Shown one piece after another: positions 45,232 through 54,700 of a stretch of DNA of 64,000 bases (the first letter of the stretch is position 1; each line of letters opens with the position of its first letter). The notes beneath the pieces were generated by a model. That model had not been told where the DNA came from. It saw only the letters and a list, made by a program, of their open reading frames with translations, and searched no databases. A program made the position numbers and the translations under genes. Origin of the DNA: Pedobacter sp. MC2016-15 (GTDB lineage Bacteria; Bacteroidota; Bacteroidia; Sphingobacteriales; Sphingobacteriaceae); contig NZ_JAPIVS010000001.1 in assembly GCF_026239695.1 (NCBI RefSeq), forward strand, positions 744,001-808,000, in the 5' to 3' direction.

Positions 45232-46086
45232 ATGAACAAATACATTTTATTATTTCTTGTACTGCTCCCCTTTTCAGTCTCTGCCCAGAACACGATTAAT
45301 AATTATAAATATGTGATCGTACCAGAGAAATTCGCTTTTCTTAAACAAAAAGATCAGTATAAGTTAAATACCCTCACCAAGGCATTGCTGCAGGACAAAG
45401 GTTTTACGGTATATCTGGATAATGACGAGCTGCCAACAGAAATTGCGAACAATAAATGTACTGCGCTGGTGGCTGATCTGCTTGAAAAAAACACCATGTT
45501 CAGCACCAACGTAACGATGTTGTTAAAAGACTGTTATGGTAAGACTGTTTTTGAAACTAAACAGGGAAAAAGCAGGGAAAAAGAATATAATGTATCCTAT
45601 AATCTGGCCTTAAGAGATGCATTCACCTCACTAAGTGATACTCCTTATGCCTATCAGCCCGCTTCAGCTGCAACTGCGGCCGTTCCTGTCTCTGCCAGCA
45701 CAAGTACACCTGCGGCGAGTGCAGCAGTTTCTGCCAATACACCTGCCGCCGCTACAACAAGCCCAGCTACTGCAGCAACTGTTTCAGCAGCAGTGACGGC
45801 ACCAGCGGCTTCTACTGCAGTTCCGGCAGGCACAGCAAGCGCTAATGCTGCAGAAAGCAAACTTGCAGCCGGAACGCTGTATGCGCAGCCTACTGCCAAC
45901 GGATATCAGTTAATTGACACGGCGCCAAAAATCATTCTTACCCTTTACAAAACTTCAGCAGAAAATCAATTTATTGCCAGCAACGGGACTGCCAACGGTA
46001 TTGTCTTCAAAAAGAATGACAACTGGATTTTTGAATATTATGCAGGTGGAAAACTCGTTGCAGAGAAGCTGCAGATTAAATTCTAA
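45232..46086 (+). CDS. Exported protein with Ala/Thr/Ser/Pro-rich linker
   Basis: From the ATG at 45232 the product has 284 residues: a signal peptide (MNKYILLFLVLLPFSVSAQN), an N-terminal domain (about 20-140: NNYKYVIVPEKFAFLKQKDQ, then YKLNTLTKALLQDKGFTVYL), a low-complexity stretch (about 145-225) of Ala, Thr, Ser, Pro and Val, and a small C-terminal domain (SKLAAGTLYAQPTANGYQLI). The N-terminal part looks like a domain widely found in Bacteroidota exported proteins of unknown role. The linker could span peptidoglycan. It is periplasmic or outer-membrane associated by inference. Confidence 0.78.
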   Translation: MNKYILLFLVLLPFSVSAQNTINNYKYVIVPEKFAFLKQKDQYKLNTLTKALLQDKGFTVYLDNDELPTEIANNKCTALVADLLEKNTMFSTNVTMLLKDCYGKTVFETKQGKSREKEYNVSYNLALRDAFTSLSDTPYAYQPASAATAAVPVSASTSTPAASAAVSANTPAAATTSPATAATVSAAVTAPAASTAVPAGTASANAAESKLAAGTLYAQPTANGYQLIDTAPKIILTLYKTSAENQFIASNGTANGIVFKKNDNWIFEYYAGGKLVAEKLQIKF

Positions 46087-46108
46087 TCTCACCTATTTAG
46101 GGTATTGA

Positions 46109-46156
46109 ACCTCGATTCTATGTGCTATAATTTTATATCTACAATAGAATCGAGGT
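46109..46156 (+). promoter_or_regulatory. 13-base perfect inverted repeat covering the ribosome site of the next gene
   Basis: ACCTCGATTCTAT (46109-46121) pairs with ATAGAATCGAGGT (46144-46156) around a 22-base loop. The right arm contains GAGGT, a strong Shine-Dalgarno-like site four to eight bases before the ATG at 46160, unusual in Bacteroidota. The loop contains TAATTTTA, close to a -7 box. It may be an operator, or a hairpin that hides the ribosome site if transcription starts upstream. Confidence 0.6.
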
Positions 46157-46159
46157 GAT

Positions 46160-47119
46160 ATGAAATTACAAAAAAGGCCCAAACGCATACCTGAACCAAA
46201 AAACAGGGTAAAAGCGCGGCTCGCTGCCAGTGACATTTTATCGCTCACCGACCATGAGCTTGAACATACGCAGGTGCTGGACGAAGTTCAGGTGGAATTT
46301 CGGCTGGCAAGAGATTTGAAAATAAGCGTCCATGAATCAGCTGAAGTGCGAAAACAAATGATTGCTCACTTGAGAGACTCTAAACTGACGATCAATTTTG
46401 AAGCGGATGCGCTCTTTAAAGTTCCCCTGAACAAAGATATTTTTGAAAACTGCTTCAGCCGTCCCAAATCAAAAACGTATATGGAGCACCGGGATGAAGT
46501 TGAGGAAAAAATGTTCGACTTCTCTGCTAACCGCGGAAGACTAACTCACAAAAACGCATTTTCATCAGCTCTTGATTCTGTGACAACCAGAATTAAATTA
46601 TTTGGTACATATGATGAAGGAAATAACCGCTCTTTTGAACCGGAGTTACGTCCGAAATATGCTGCCATTAATTTCGAAAAACAAAAATTTGGAGCCGTTG
46701 CAGGAGATTATGGCTGGTCGCATATGGTGCTGAAAGAGCATGTAAAGCATAGATGTACCTTTACAGACCGTGATTCCTTTCGTTACAAATCACAACCAGA
46801 CATCTCTCTTTATACTGCTGATTATTTCCACATGGACAGACTTCTGTTGCATATGCATGAAGCTATACTCAAGCGGTTATACAAACAGGTCAGTGGCATC
46901 AGTCTGGCGCCAGACTCTATTCCGATGTTCAAATATATTGAGGCTCAGATCCACGGGAATCTTGTGTTTAGCCGTGATATAGAAAAAATCTGCATTAAAA
47001 AAACAGATGTCAGCCGGGATAAAAGGTATTATCCTGATGCCCTGGATAAAAAACAGTATCAGGCAATTATTGAACACTTCACAAAGAAAAATAACATTGC
47101 ACTTGAATATATCGATTGA
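46160..47119 (+). CDS. DUF3626-like protein, possible effector or toxin fold
   Basis: The 319-residue protein has no signal peptide or membrane span. The core segment RPKYAAINFEKQKFGAVAGD, followed by YGWSHMVLKEHVKHRCTFTD and RDSF (about 168-210), resembles the DUF3626 family as I recall it. The pattern of an 'RP-Y' strand, a 'YG-S' step and a TFT-x-x-DS strand recalls ADP-ribosyltransferase folds, but this is inference. The N-terminal part is helical and charged. It follows a 13-base hairpin carrying its ribosome site. No immunity or secretion gene is beside it. Confidence 0.5.
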   Translation: MKLQKRPKRIPEPKNRVKARLAASDILSLTDHELEHTQVLDEVQVEFRLARDLKISVHESAEVRKQMIAHLRDSKLTINFEADALFKVPLNKDIFENCFSRPKSKTYMEHRDEVEEKMFDFSANRGRLTHKNAFSSALDSVTTRIKLFGTYDEGNNRSFEPELRPKYAAINFEKQKFGAVAGDYGWSHMVLKEHVKHRCTFTDRDSFRYKSQPDISLYTADYFHMDRLLLHMHEAILKRLYKQVSGISLAPDSIPMFKYIEAQIHGNLVFSRDIEKICIKKTDVSRDKRYYPDALDKKQYQAIIEHFTKKNNIALEYID

Positions 47120-47193
47120 AACAGATCGTACGTTGTCGCGATCAGCCCCTCATGATGTCGTGCACACACCCGGTAATTCTTTCAAAAGGATAG

Positions 47194-47229
47194 TATGTTT
47201 GTGATAACCGACCAGGTTTCACAAACATA
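47194..47229 (+). promoter_or_regulatory. Inverted repeat overlapping the VOC gene -7 box
   Basis: TATGTTTGTGA (47194-47204) and TCACAAACATA (47219-47229) are perfect 11-base inverted repeats around 14 bases. The left arm begins with TATGTTTG, an exact -7 box, and the right arm ends nine bases before the ATG at 47238. A repressor site at the promoter is the simplest reading. Confidence 0.55.
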
Positions 47230-47237
47230 CATCTCTT

Positions 47238-48095
47238 ATGGAAACACCAACAGTTAAGAATGCAATCTATCCCTGCCTTATCCTGAAAGACAAGGTAGCA
47301 GAAGCCACAGATTTTTATCTGCAGACTTTTGGAAAGGGAAAAGTGCTCAGCACTAACCCTATTGTCACCTTTCTTGAGCTCAGCGGACAACACTTTATGC
47401 TGCTCAATGATGGTACTGCATCGGTACCCAATGTTACATTTTCCTTCATGGTCATCAGTGAAACACCTGAAGAAACAGCCAGATACCATCAAAGTCTTAC
47501 TGAAGGTGGGCAGGTATTCATGCCGCTCGACAAATACGACTGGAGTGAAAGTTACAGCTGGGTGCAGGATAAATTCGGGGTCTCCTGGCAATTGTATACC
47601 GGCAGCAATGATGGCGTCACACAAAAGATCTGGCCCTCGCTGATGTTTACCGGCGACAATGCGGGCAAAGCTATAGATGCAGTGAATTTTTACAGTCAGC
47701 TCTTTCCCAATTCGGGAGTTGGGGGTATCATGGAATATACCGGGGAGGATGATGACACAGCGGGACTGGTTAAACATGCACAATTCACGATCAACAACCT
47801 GATTGTTACCGCAATGGACAGCTCAGCAGATCACCATGCAGTATTCAATGAAGCAACATCCCTGGTAGTGAACTGTGATACTCAGGCAGAGATCGATGAG
47901 TATTGGGATAAGCTGACCGCAGATGGCGGACAGGAAGTTCAATGCGGATGGCTAAGGGATAAATATGGCCTCAGCTGGCAGATTGTACCTAAAAATATCG
48001 GAGAGCTGGTAACAGATCCCGAACGCGGCCAGCGCGTATTACAGGAAGTCATGAAAATGAAAAAACTGATCATTGCAGATTTAGTCAGCGCGTAA
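47238..48095 (+). CDS. Two-domain VOC (PhnB-like) protein
   Basis: The 285-residue protein is a tandem of two PhnB/glyoxalase-like domains: the first (about 7-130) runs from NAIYPCLILKDKVAEATDFY to DKFGVSWQLY, and the second (about 135-265) from KIWPSLMFTGDNAGKAIDAV to DKYGLSWQIVP. The family is often labelled '3-demethylubiquinone-9 3-methyltransferase-like' but is mostly uncharacterised. Soluble and cytoplasmic. An operator-like palindrome lies over its promoter. Its 3' end overlaps the convergent nhaA gene by 15 bases. Confidence 0.9.
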   Translation: METPTVKNAIYPCLILKDKVAEATDFYLQTFGKGKVLSTNPIVTFLELSGQHFMLLNDGTASVPNVTFSFMVISETPEETARYHQSLTEGGQVFMPLDKYDWSESYSWVQDKFGVSWQLYTGSNDGVTQKIWPSLMFTGDNAGKAIDAVNFYSQLFPNSGVGGIMEYTGEDDDTAGLVKHAQFTINNLIVTAMDSSADHHAVFNEATSLVVNCDTQAEIDEYWDKLTADGGQEVQCGWLRDKYGLSWQIVPKNIGELVTDPERGQRVLQEVMKMKKLIIADLVSA

Positions 48096-49208
48096 CACCA
48101 TACTTCCCAGCACTCCCGCTACCACAGATCCAATCAAAATCCCATACTTGGCCTGATCAATCAGCAGTGACTCCTTAAATGCCAGTCCGCTGATAAATAA
48201 GGACATCGTGAAGCCGATTCCGCCCAAAAGCGCCATGCCAAACAAGTGTTTCCAGGTTGCCCCCGAAGGGAGCCTGGAAGCACCTATCTTCACCATGATC
48301 CAGGTAAAGAGAAATATCCCAATGCATTTACCCAGCACCAGTCCGGCACTTACGCCGATGGATACCGGATTGACAATCGTATTCAGAAAATCTCCGCCAA
48401 TACTGATGCCGGAATTGGCCAATGCAAACAGCGGCATAATCAGAAAGGCCACCCATGGATGCAGACCGTGCTCCATCCTTTCCAGCAGTCTCCCGGATGG
48501 AATCGTAAAGGCCACAACAACGCCTGCCAGTGTAGCATGTACGCCTGATAACAGGAAACAGAGCCAGACGGCGATACCGACAACGAGATAGAAAAATACA
48601 GAAGTAATCCCGACCTTGTTTCCTGCCACCAGCACAAACACAAATATCGCAGCGATACCTAAGGCTACAAAATCCACTCCTGAGGTATAAAAGAAGGCAA
48701 TTACCAGTACAGCCCCCAGGTCGTCAGCCACGGCCAATGCAGAGAGAAATACCTTTATTGATGCCGGAACATGTTTTCCTGCCATAGATAACAAGGCCAA
48801 AGCAAAAGCGATATCAGTAGCCATCGGTATCCCCCAGCCATGTTCTGCTGAGGTATCCTTATTGATCAGAAAATAAATCAGGGCAGGCACAATCATCCCT
48901 CCTAAGGCGGCAGCCATTGGTAGCGTGGCCTTGCCCAGCGAGGACAGCTCCCCTTCCAGAAATTCCCTTTTCAGCTCCAGCCCGATCACAAAGAAAAAGA
49001 TCGCCATCAGTCCGTCGTTGATCCAGATATGAATGGGTTCGTTCAGCTGGTACAAACCAGCCCCAAGGGCGAGTTTGATATCCCATAAGTGGTGGTACGA
49101 TCCCTGGAAACCCGAATTAGCCCAAAGGATCGCTATTAAAACACTGAATAAAAGAATGATACCACTACTGTATTCTAACTGTATAAAGCGATTAATCTGG
49201 TTTTTCAT
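48081..49208 (-). CDS. nhaA: Na+/H+ antiporter NhaA
   Basis: The 375-residue protein matches NhaA over its length: start NRFIQLEYSSGIILLFSVLI, HIWINDGLMAIFFFVIGLEL (span with KREFLEGELS after), the ion-binding aspartates in GWGIPMATDIAFALALLSMA and SALAVADDLGAVLVIAFFYT, and GFTMSLFISGLAF. About 12 spans, inner membrane. It exports Na+ in exchange for protons and works best at alkaline pH in known homologues. Its start overlaps the end of the LamG lipoprotein gene by 17 bases, so it seems coupled to the SusCD operon. Confidence 0.96.
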   Translation of the reverse strand: MKNQINRFIQLEYSSGIILLFSVLIAILWANSGFQGSYHHLWDIKLALGAGLYQLNEPIHIWINDGLMAIFFFVIGLELKREFLEGELSSLGKATLPMAAALGGMIVPALIYFLINKDTSAEHGWGIPMATDIAFALALLSMAGKHVPASIKVFLSALAVADDLGAVLVIAFFYTSGVDFVALGIAAIFVFVLVAGNKVGITSVFFYLVVGIAVWLCFLLSGVHATLAGVVVAFTIPSGRLLERMEHGLHPWVAFLIMPLFALANSGISIGGDFLNTIVNPVSIGVSAGLVLGKCIGIFLFTWIMVKIGASRLPSGATWKHLFGMALLGGIGFTMSLFISGLAFKESLLIDQAKYGILIGSVVAGVLGSMVLRAD

Positions 49209-50247
49209 TATTGTATATTCTCATGACCTCATCAGAGCTCAGCGCTTTATTATAGAACCTGATATCATCCAGAGAGCCCTTAAAAAACGCCGCATTGGAG
49301 AAATAGAAAGGACTTGTAGTATCAGTAAAGTTAAGGATTCCTTTTGGCAGGATCTGCCCGATTGCCAGATTCACCGGCGTAACCAGCTTAAATGCTGTTC
49401 CCGCAGCACTTTCCGACTTCACCTGTACACCGTCTACGTAAAACGTGATCTGTCCATTTCCGGCGGTAACCACAGCGTGATGCCATGCACCATTCACCAT
49501 TTTACCCGGGTTACTGTCACGGTCGTACGTTGCCGAGCCAGTTTTCAGTGTCAGGAACAGGAAGTTGTCCGACTGCAGCTGGAACTTAAAGCCATTCCAT
49601 TTGTTCAGTGACATGATATAATTATCACCGTAAGATTCTTTGGGATTGATCCATAAACTCAGACTCAGGATTTCCGGATTCAGTGCGGCAGCGTAAGGTA
49701 CTTCAACATAGGCACCATTGGCAAATTCATATGCACTGTTGGCAGTACCAAACCTGTCGGTCGTCAGCACAGGCAAAACACCACCGTCAGAGTGGTTTGC
49801 TGCATTGCCAATAATACCCGACATCAGCGTACCATCATGTTTGTTAGCCGTGGCATCCATCGGATTTCCGTTAAACAGCCATTTTGCCACCAGGTTTTCC
49901 GGCGCCACTTCTGCGATCTTCCTGGCCGTAAAATCTACCACTGCCCTGCGCAGGTTGGCAAAAGCATTGTTCACTTCTGCCTGGGTATGCTCTCCCGTGA
50001 TGACCTGCGTAGCCAGGTCTACCGCCTGTTTTAAGGTCGTACGCGCCTGTTTGGGGTACTGGCCCAGATCGTGTCCTTCTACACTCTGTGTGTATACCTG
50101 ACTGACAGAATCTGTGAGTTGCTGCAAAGTCGCCTTATTGGATGCATAATCCGGCTTTACATCATCATCCTTACAGGATGAAACCACCACCGCAGTCAGC
50201 AGGGAAGCAAAAAACAATGTATTATATTTCTTAAGAGTCATGATCAT
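49192..50247 (-). CDS. LamG-domain lipoprotein of the SusCD locus
   Basis: The 351-residue lipoprotein (LTAVVVSSCKDDD, Cys near 25) has a helical FIVAR/coiled region (about 35-115, KATLQQLTDSVSQVYTQSVE and AEVNNAFANLRRAVVDF) and a LamG/concanavalin-like domain (about 118-348, with VAKWLFNGNPMDATANKHDG, NPEILSLSLWINPKESYGDN and GSLDDIRFYNKALSSDEVMR). LamG domains bind carbohydrate or protein. It begins five bases after the SusD stop, so it is likely the third, surface-exposed binding protein of the locus. An ATG at 50241 is an alternative start. Confidence 0.9.
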   Translation of the reverse strand: MIMTLKKYNTLFFASLLTAVVVSSCKDDDVKPDYASNKATLQQLTDSVSQVYTQSVEGHDLGQYPKQARTTLKQAVDLATQVITGEHTQAEVNNAFANLRRAVVDFTARKIAEVAPENLVAKWLFNGNPMDATANKHDGTLMSGIIGNAANHSDGGVLPVLTTDRFGTANSAYEFANGAYVEVPYAAALNPEILSLSLWINPKESYGDNYIMSLNKWNGFKFQLQSDNFLFLTLKTGSATYDRDSNPGKMVNGAWHHAVVTAGNGQITFYVDGVQVKSESAAGTAFKLVTPVNLAIGQILPKGILNFTDTTSPFYFSNAAFFKGSLDDIRFYNKALSSDEVMRIYNNEKPD

Positions 50248-50252
50248 TCAGA

Positions 50253-51710
50253 TTATAGTCCCCCGCTCACATTTATTTCTGTTTGCGGAATAGGGAAGAA
50301 TTTGTTGGTTGTATAGTTGAAATTAGGCGCTCCCGGACGAATAGCCGCTTCCGCATAAGCCTGTCCGTAACGCATCACATCCAGAAAACGCTGAAATTCC
50401 AGTGCCAGTTCTGAACGGCGCTCGCGACGGATGGCCGTCCTCAATGCCGACTGATCTGTCGTCGTCAGTGCAGGCAGTAATCCTGCTGGCGCAGGACCGC
50501 TGAAGTTCCTGCGGGCACGGTCACGGATCCTGTTTAAAGGCACCAAAGCAGCCGAGGACTGTCCAAGTTCGTTTAGTGCTTCAGCCTTTATCAGCAGCAC
50601 ATCTGCAAACCTGATCGCTTCAAAATTGAGGTTACCATCATTTTTTGTCGTAGAGGGAACCTCACTGATCGGCTGTACATGTTTTTTGGAGAGATATCCT
50701 GTGGTCGTCCAGGATGTCTGAAATTCGCTGTCAAAATAAGGCTGTCCGGTTCTGGCTACGGTGAGATCCAGACGCGGGTCGTTGCTCTCAAAGTTATCCA
50801 CCAGACTTTGTGTAGGGTAAAACACCCCTGCCCCGTTTAAAGAGCGCGGTGCAAACCAGTAGTTCAGTGAATTTCCCTGTAGCGGTTGTGCCCCGCGGGT
50901 ATGCCATACGGAGAAAACCACCTCATTATTCGTTTTTGCTGAAGCACTGAAATTATCCCTGAAATTGTCTGTCAGCTGATATCCCAAACCTTCTACCTGT
51001 GTGGCAAAAGCCGCAGCTTCAGTATATTTCTGCTGGAACAAAGATGCTTTAGCCAGCAGGGCGAGCGCTGCCCCTTTTGTAGCCCTGCCAATATCTGTTG
51101 TGCCTGTCCATCTTTCCGGTAAACCTGCTGCTGCTTCCGTCAGGTCTTTCTCAATCTGCGTATATACCTGTGCCTGTGTAGATGCCGGAACCTTGCCATC
51201 CTGAAGTGTAGCCACCTTCAAACGCAAGGGAATATTCCCGTAGAAATTCGTCAGCATGAAATAGTAGTAAGCCCTGAGGAATTTCACCTGCGCCAGCGCC
51301 TGCGTCCTCACTGTTTCAGATACCTTGGTGTTTTCTGCCGTTAGTCCATCGGTAACCACATTACAACGGTTGATGCCATTGTAAAAGCGCGACCATACAG
51401 CCTGCACGGCAGCATTTGTAGGCAGAATATTAAACAAATCGACACCTGTAAAGTCGGCCTGCTCACCCGCATTTCCACCGATGACCACATCATCCGAGGC
51501 TACATCACCCAGCACCCACACCGGGTTGGCAGAAGCATCCGTAAAGGTTAAAGGAATATAGGCAGCATTCACCGCAGTGACCGTAGTGGCATCCGTACTG
51601 AAGAGGTCTTCGTCAGAGTAAAAACCCAGCGCTGGCTGATCAAGGAATTTCTTGCACCCTGAACCAAGCAGCAGCAAAACAAATAGCGGTAGTATATATA
51701 AATTCTTCAT
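50253..51710 (-). CDS. SusD/RagB-family lipoprotein
   Basis: From the ATG at 51710 (MKNLYILPLFVLLLLGSGCK, Cys 19) the product has 485 residues, with a SusD-like layout: N-terminal KKFLDQPALGFYSDEDLFST, TPR-like helices (FYNGINRCNVVTDGL, AQVKFLRAYYYFMLTNFYGN), and the C-terminal RagB part (ADVLLIKAEALNELGQSSAA, IRRERRSELALEFQRFLDVM). It binds glycans or other ligands at the cell surface and caps the SusC transporter. It starts four bases after the SusC stop. Confidence 0.95.
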   Translation of the reverse strand: MKNLYILPLFVLLLLGSGCKKFLDQPALGFYSDEDLFSTDATTVTAVNAAYIPLTFTDASANPVWVLGDVASDDVVIGGNAGEQADFTGVDLFNILPTNAAVQAVWSRFYNGINRCNVVTDGLTAENTKVSETVRTQALAQVKFLRAYYYFMLTNFYGNIPLRLKVATLQDGKVPASTQAQVYTQIEKDLTEAAAGLPERWTGTTDIGRATKGAALALLAKASLFQQKYTEAAAFATQVEGLGYQLTDNFRDNFSASAKTNNEVVFSVWHTRGAQPLQGNSLNYWFAPRSLNGAGVFYPTQSLVDNFESNDPRLDLTVARTGQPYFDSEFQTSWTTTGYLSKKHVQPISEVPSTTKNDGNLNFEAIRFADVLLIKAEALNELGQSSAALVPLNRIRDRARRNFSGPAPAGLLPALTTTDQSALRTAIRRERRSELALEFQRFLDVMRYGQAYAEAAIRPGAPNFNYTTNKFFPIPQTEINVSGGL

Positions 51711-51714
51711 GGAT

Positions 51715-54700
51715 CTAAAAGTTAACATTAAGGCCTAAAGTGTAAATTCTGGCCGAGGGATAAGTACCCCAGTCGATTCCAACAGCTCTTACGCCTTCGC
51801 CCTGCGCATTACTGCTGGTATAAATCTCAGGATCAAGTCCGGTATATTTGGTAAACGTAAGCAAGTTCTGACCGCTGACATATACGCGCATTGACGCGAT
51901 CTTCAGCTTTGACAACATGTTTGGCGTAAAGCTATACCCTATCTGCGCATTTTTCAGACGCAGGTATGAGCCGCTCTCCAGGAAACGTGTAGAAGGTCTG
52001 GTATTGTTGGTAGATGATGCGGAGTTCCATGTCAAACGCGGGAACTCGTTGGTACTTCCCTCGCCGGTCCAGCTCCCTGTAGCCACCCTTTCCGTAATAT
52101 TGAAAGCCCTGTAGAAACCTTCAGAATCTGTAGCTACCTGATTGTATAACTTGTTTCCATAAGCTCCCTGGAAGAAGAAACTCAGGTCAAAGCTCTTGAA
52201 CTTTACATTACCGGTAAAGCCGTAAGTCAGTTTTGGAATCGGGCTGCCGGCAATCTCGCGGTCGTTCTCATTGATGACACCATCACCATTTGTATCTTTA
52301 TACTTTACATCTCCGGGACGTATTCCCACACCCTGGTAAGCGTGCGTAAAGATGTCCAGCTCATTCTGGAAGATCCCTTCCATTGGGATCAGGTAAAATG
52401 CACCGATCGGCTGCCCTACGGTAGTTAATGTAGCATTGTATTCGTTTCCTATACGTCCGCCAAATATTGGTAAACCCGCCAGTGAAAGCACTTTATTTTG
52501 CAGTGTTGCCAGGTTTCCCGAAACATCAAAACTCCAGTCGTCAGACAAGGTTCTGCGGTATGAAAGCTGCAGTTCAAATCCCTGGTTGCGTACTTTTCCT
52601 GCATTGATAAAAGGACTCGTTCCACCCCCGGCACTTGGCGCCAGCGGATTGGCAAACAGGATATCCTTATTATCACGGATAAAATAATCAGCACTTAACT
52701 GCAGGTTGTTATCAAAGAAGCCGACATCAAGTCCGAAGTTGGTCTGTGTACTTGTTTCCCAGGTGATATTGCTGTTTCCCCTCGATGTCAGTGAGTTTCC
52801 GATCTGAGGCGATCCCCCAAACGGATAGAAACCTACGAAGGAATTGAGTGTCGTATACGCATAATTGCTGATCTCCTGGTTACCCGTCTGCCCGATACTG
52901 GCACGCAGTTTCAGCAGAGATAGCTGCTCAAAACTTTTGAGGAACTCCTCCTGATCAAGGCGCCATCCTATGGATCCTGCATAGAAGTTCCCATACCTGT
53001 TATCAGGACTTAACCTCGATGATCCGTCACGACGAACCGTGAAGCTGGCCAGGTATTTATCAGCATACTGGTAATCGGCACGGCCGAATAAAGAAAATAG
53101 TGCCCAGCGCGATTCGTTCTCCCCGTTTTGCTGTACGCCTATTCCGTTATCGAGATACTGGAAGTTGGGCGACTGGTTAGGAAATATCGACCTTGAAGCG
53201 GAAAGGCCATTCGTGCGACTCTTGATCGCCTCTGTTCCGGCAAGCAGGTTCAGCGTTTGGTTTTTATCAAGTTTGATATTATAGGTCAGGGTATTTGTCC
53301 AGTTGTAATCAAACTGGTTGGAGTTGGAACGTGCCAGACTTCCCGGGGAGTTCAGCGAGCGGTCGCTTCCCCAGATGGCGAAGAACTGCTTAAAGTCTGT
53401 AATCACCAGGTTACCGCCAAATGTTGTGCGCAGCTTCAGGCCCTTTGCAATATTAGCTTCAGCAAAGATGCTTCCCAACACACTATAGGCATTGTAACCC
53501 CTGTCAAAGTTATCCGCATAACCCACCGGGTTAAGTCCGTCTCCGAAGAAGGCAGGGTTTTCCGGAAGATCTACATAATCACCATTGTCTTTAAATACTG
53601 GCGTGGCAGGAGTACGGAACAACGCATAACGCATTACACTGGCTCCCTGGTTTCCATCCCCAAAGCCGTCGCCTGATGCACCTACTTGTTTGGTTTTTGC
53701 ATAAGACAGGTTTAGGTTTACCCCCGTTGAAAATACTTTTGATAATGTGCTGTTGATGGCCGTACGCAGGTTCAGCCTGTCGTACGAACTATTTTTGATC
53801 AGTCCATCCTGTTTAAAATAATTCGCGGAGACCATATAATTGCCGGTTTCATTTCCACCATTCACAGAAAAGTTGGTATTGTTTACCACCGCCGGTTTCA
53901 GTACTTCCTTCTGCCAGTTCACATCAGGTAGTCCTGCAGCGAGACTTGCCGGGATCTGCTCCCTGCCATCGGCTGCTGCCGCAGTATTGAAAGCAGTTAC
54001 GTATTGCTGTGTATTGGCCATCTTAATCAGATCCCCATGCACCTGCACACCGGTATACTGACTGATGTTAAATTTGGCTTTGCCGGATTGTCCTTTTTTA
54101 GTGGTTACAACCACTACCCCGTTCGATGCTCTTGCCCCATAGATGGATGCTGAAGATGCATCTTTGAGGACATTGATACTTTCGATATCTGAGGGAGAAA
54201 TCTGGTTGATGCCTGAAGGTGTAGGCACCCCATCGATCACATATAGCGGGTTGTTATTGTTGATGGTACCGATACCACGGATACGAACCGCAATACCTTC
54301 ACCAGGGGCACCTGTTCCCTGGGTTACAGAAACCCCGGCAGCTTTACCCTGCAGTACCTGATCCACACCACCAACGGGCATATTGTCAATGTCAGAAGGT
54401 TTGATAATGGATACCGCACCTGTAAGGTCTTTCTTCTGCTGTGAAGAATATCCTGTCACCACTACTTCATCCAGCACTTTGCTGGAAGGAACCAGCGTGA
54501 TCGTGATGTTTTTTTGTTCCCCCGGACGAATGATCTTGGTCGTATAACCTACAAATAAAACCTGTATCGCGCTGGTCACGCTGGGCAGGCGAATACTGAA
54601 CTGCCCTTTGGCATCAGTAAGCACCTTTGAGGTTTGTCCGCGGATCTGCACTACAGCTCCCGGAACGGGCAGCCCTTTTTCATCTTTCACAATCCCTTTC

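Noticed and set aside
45654..45899. Ala/Val-rich minus-strand frame
   Set aside because: It is the complement of the Ala/Thr/Ser/Pro-rich linker in the gene at 45232.
47142..47783. Minus-strand frame of 213 codons
   Set aside because: Antisense to the VOC gene, rich in Cys and His as expected for a shadow frame.
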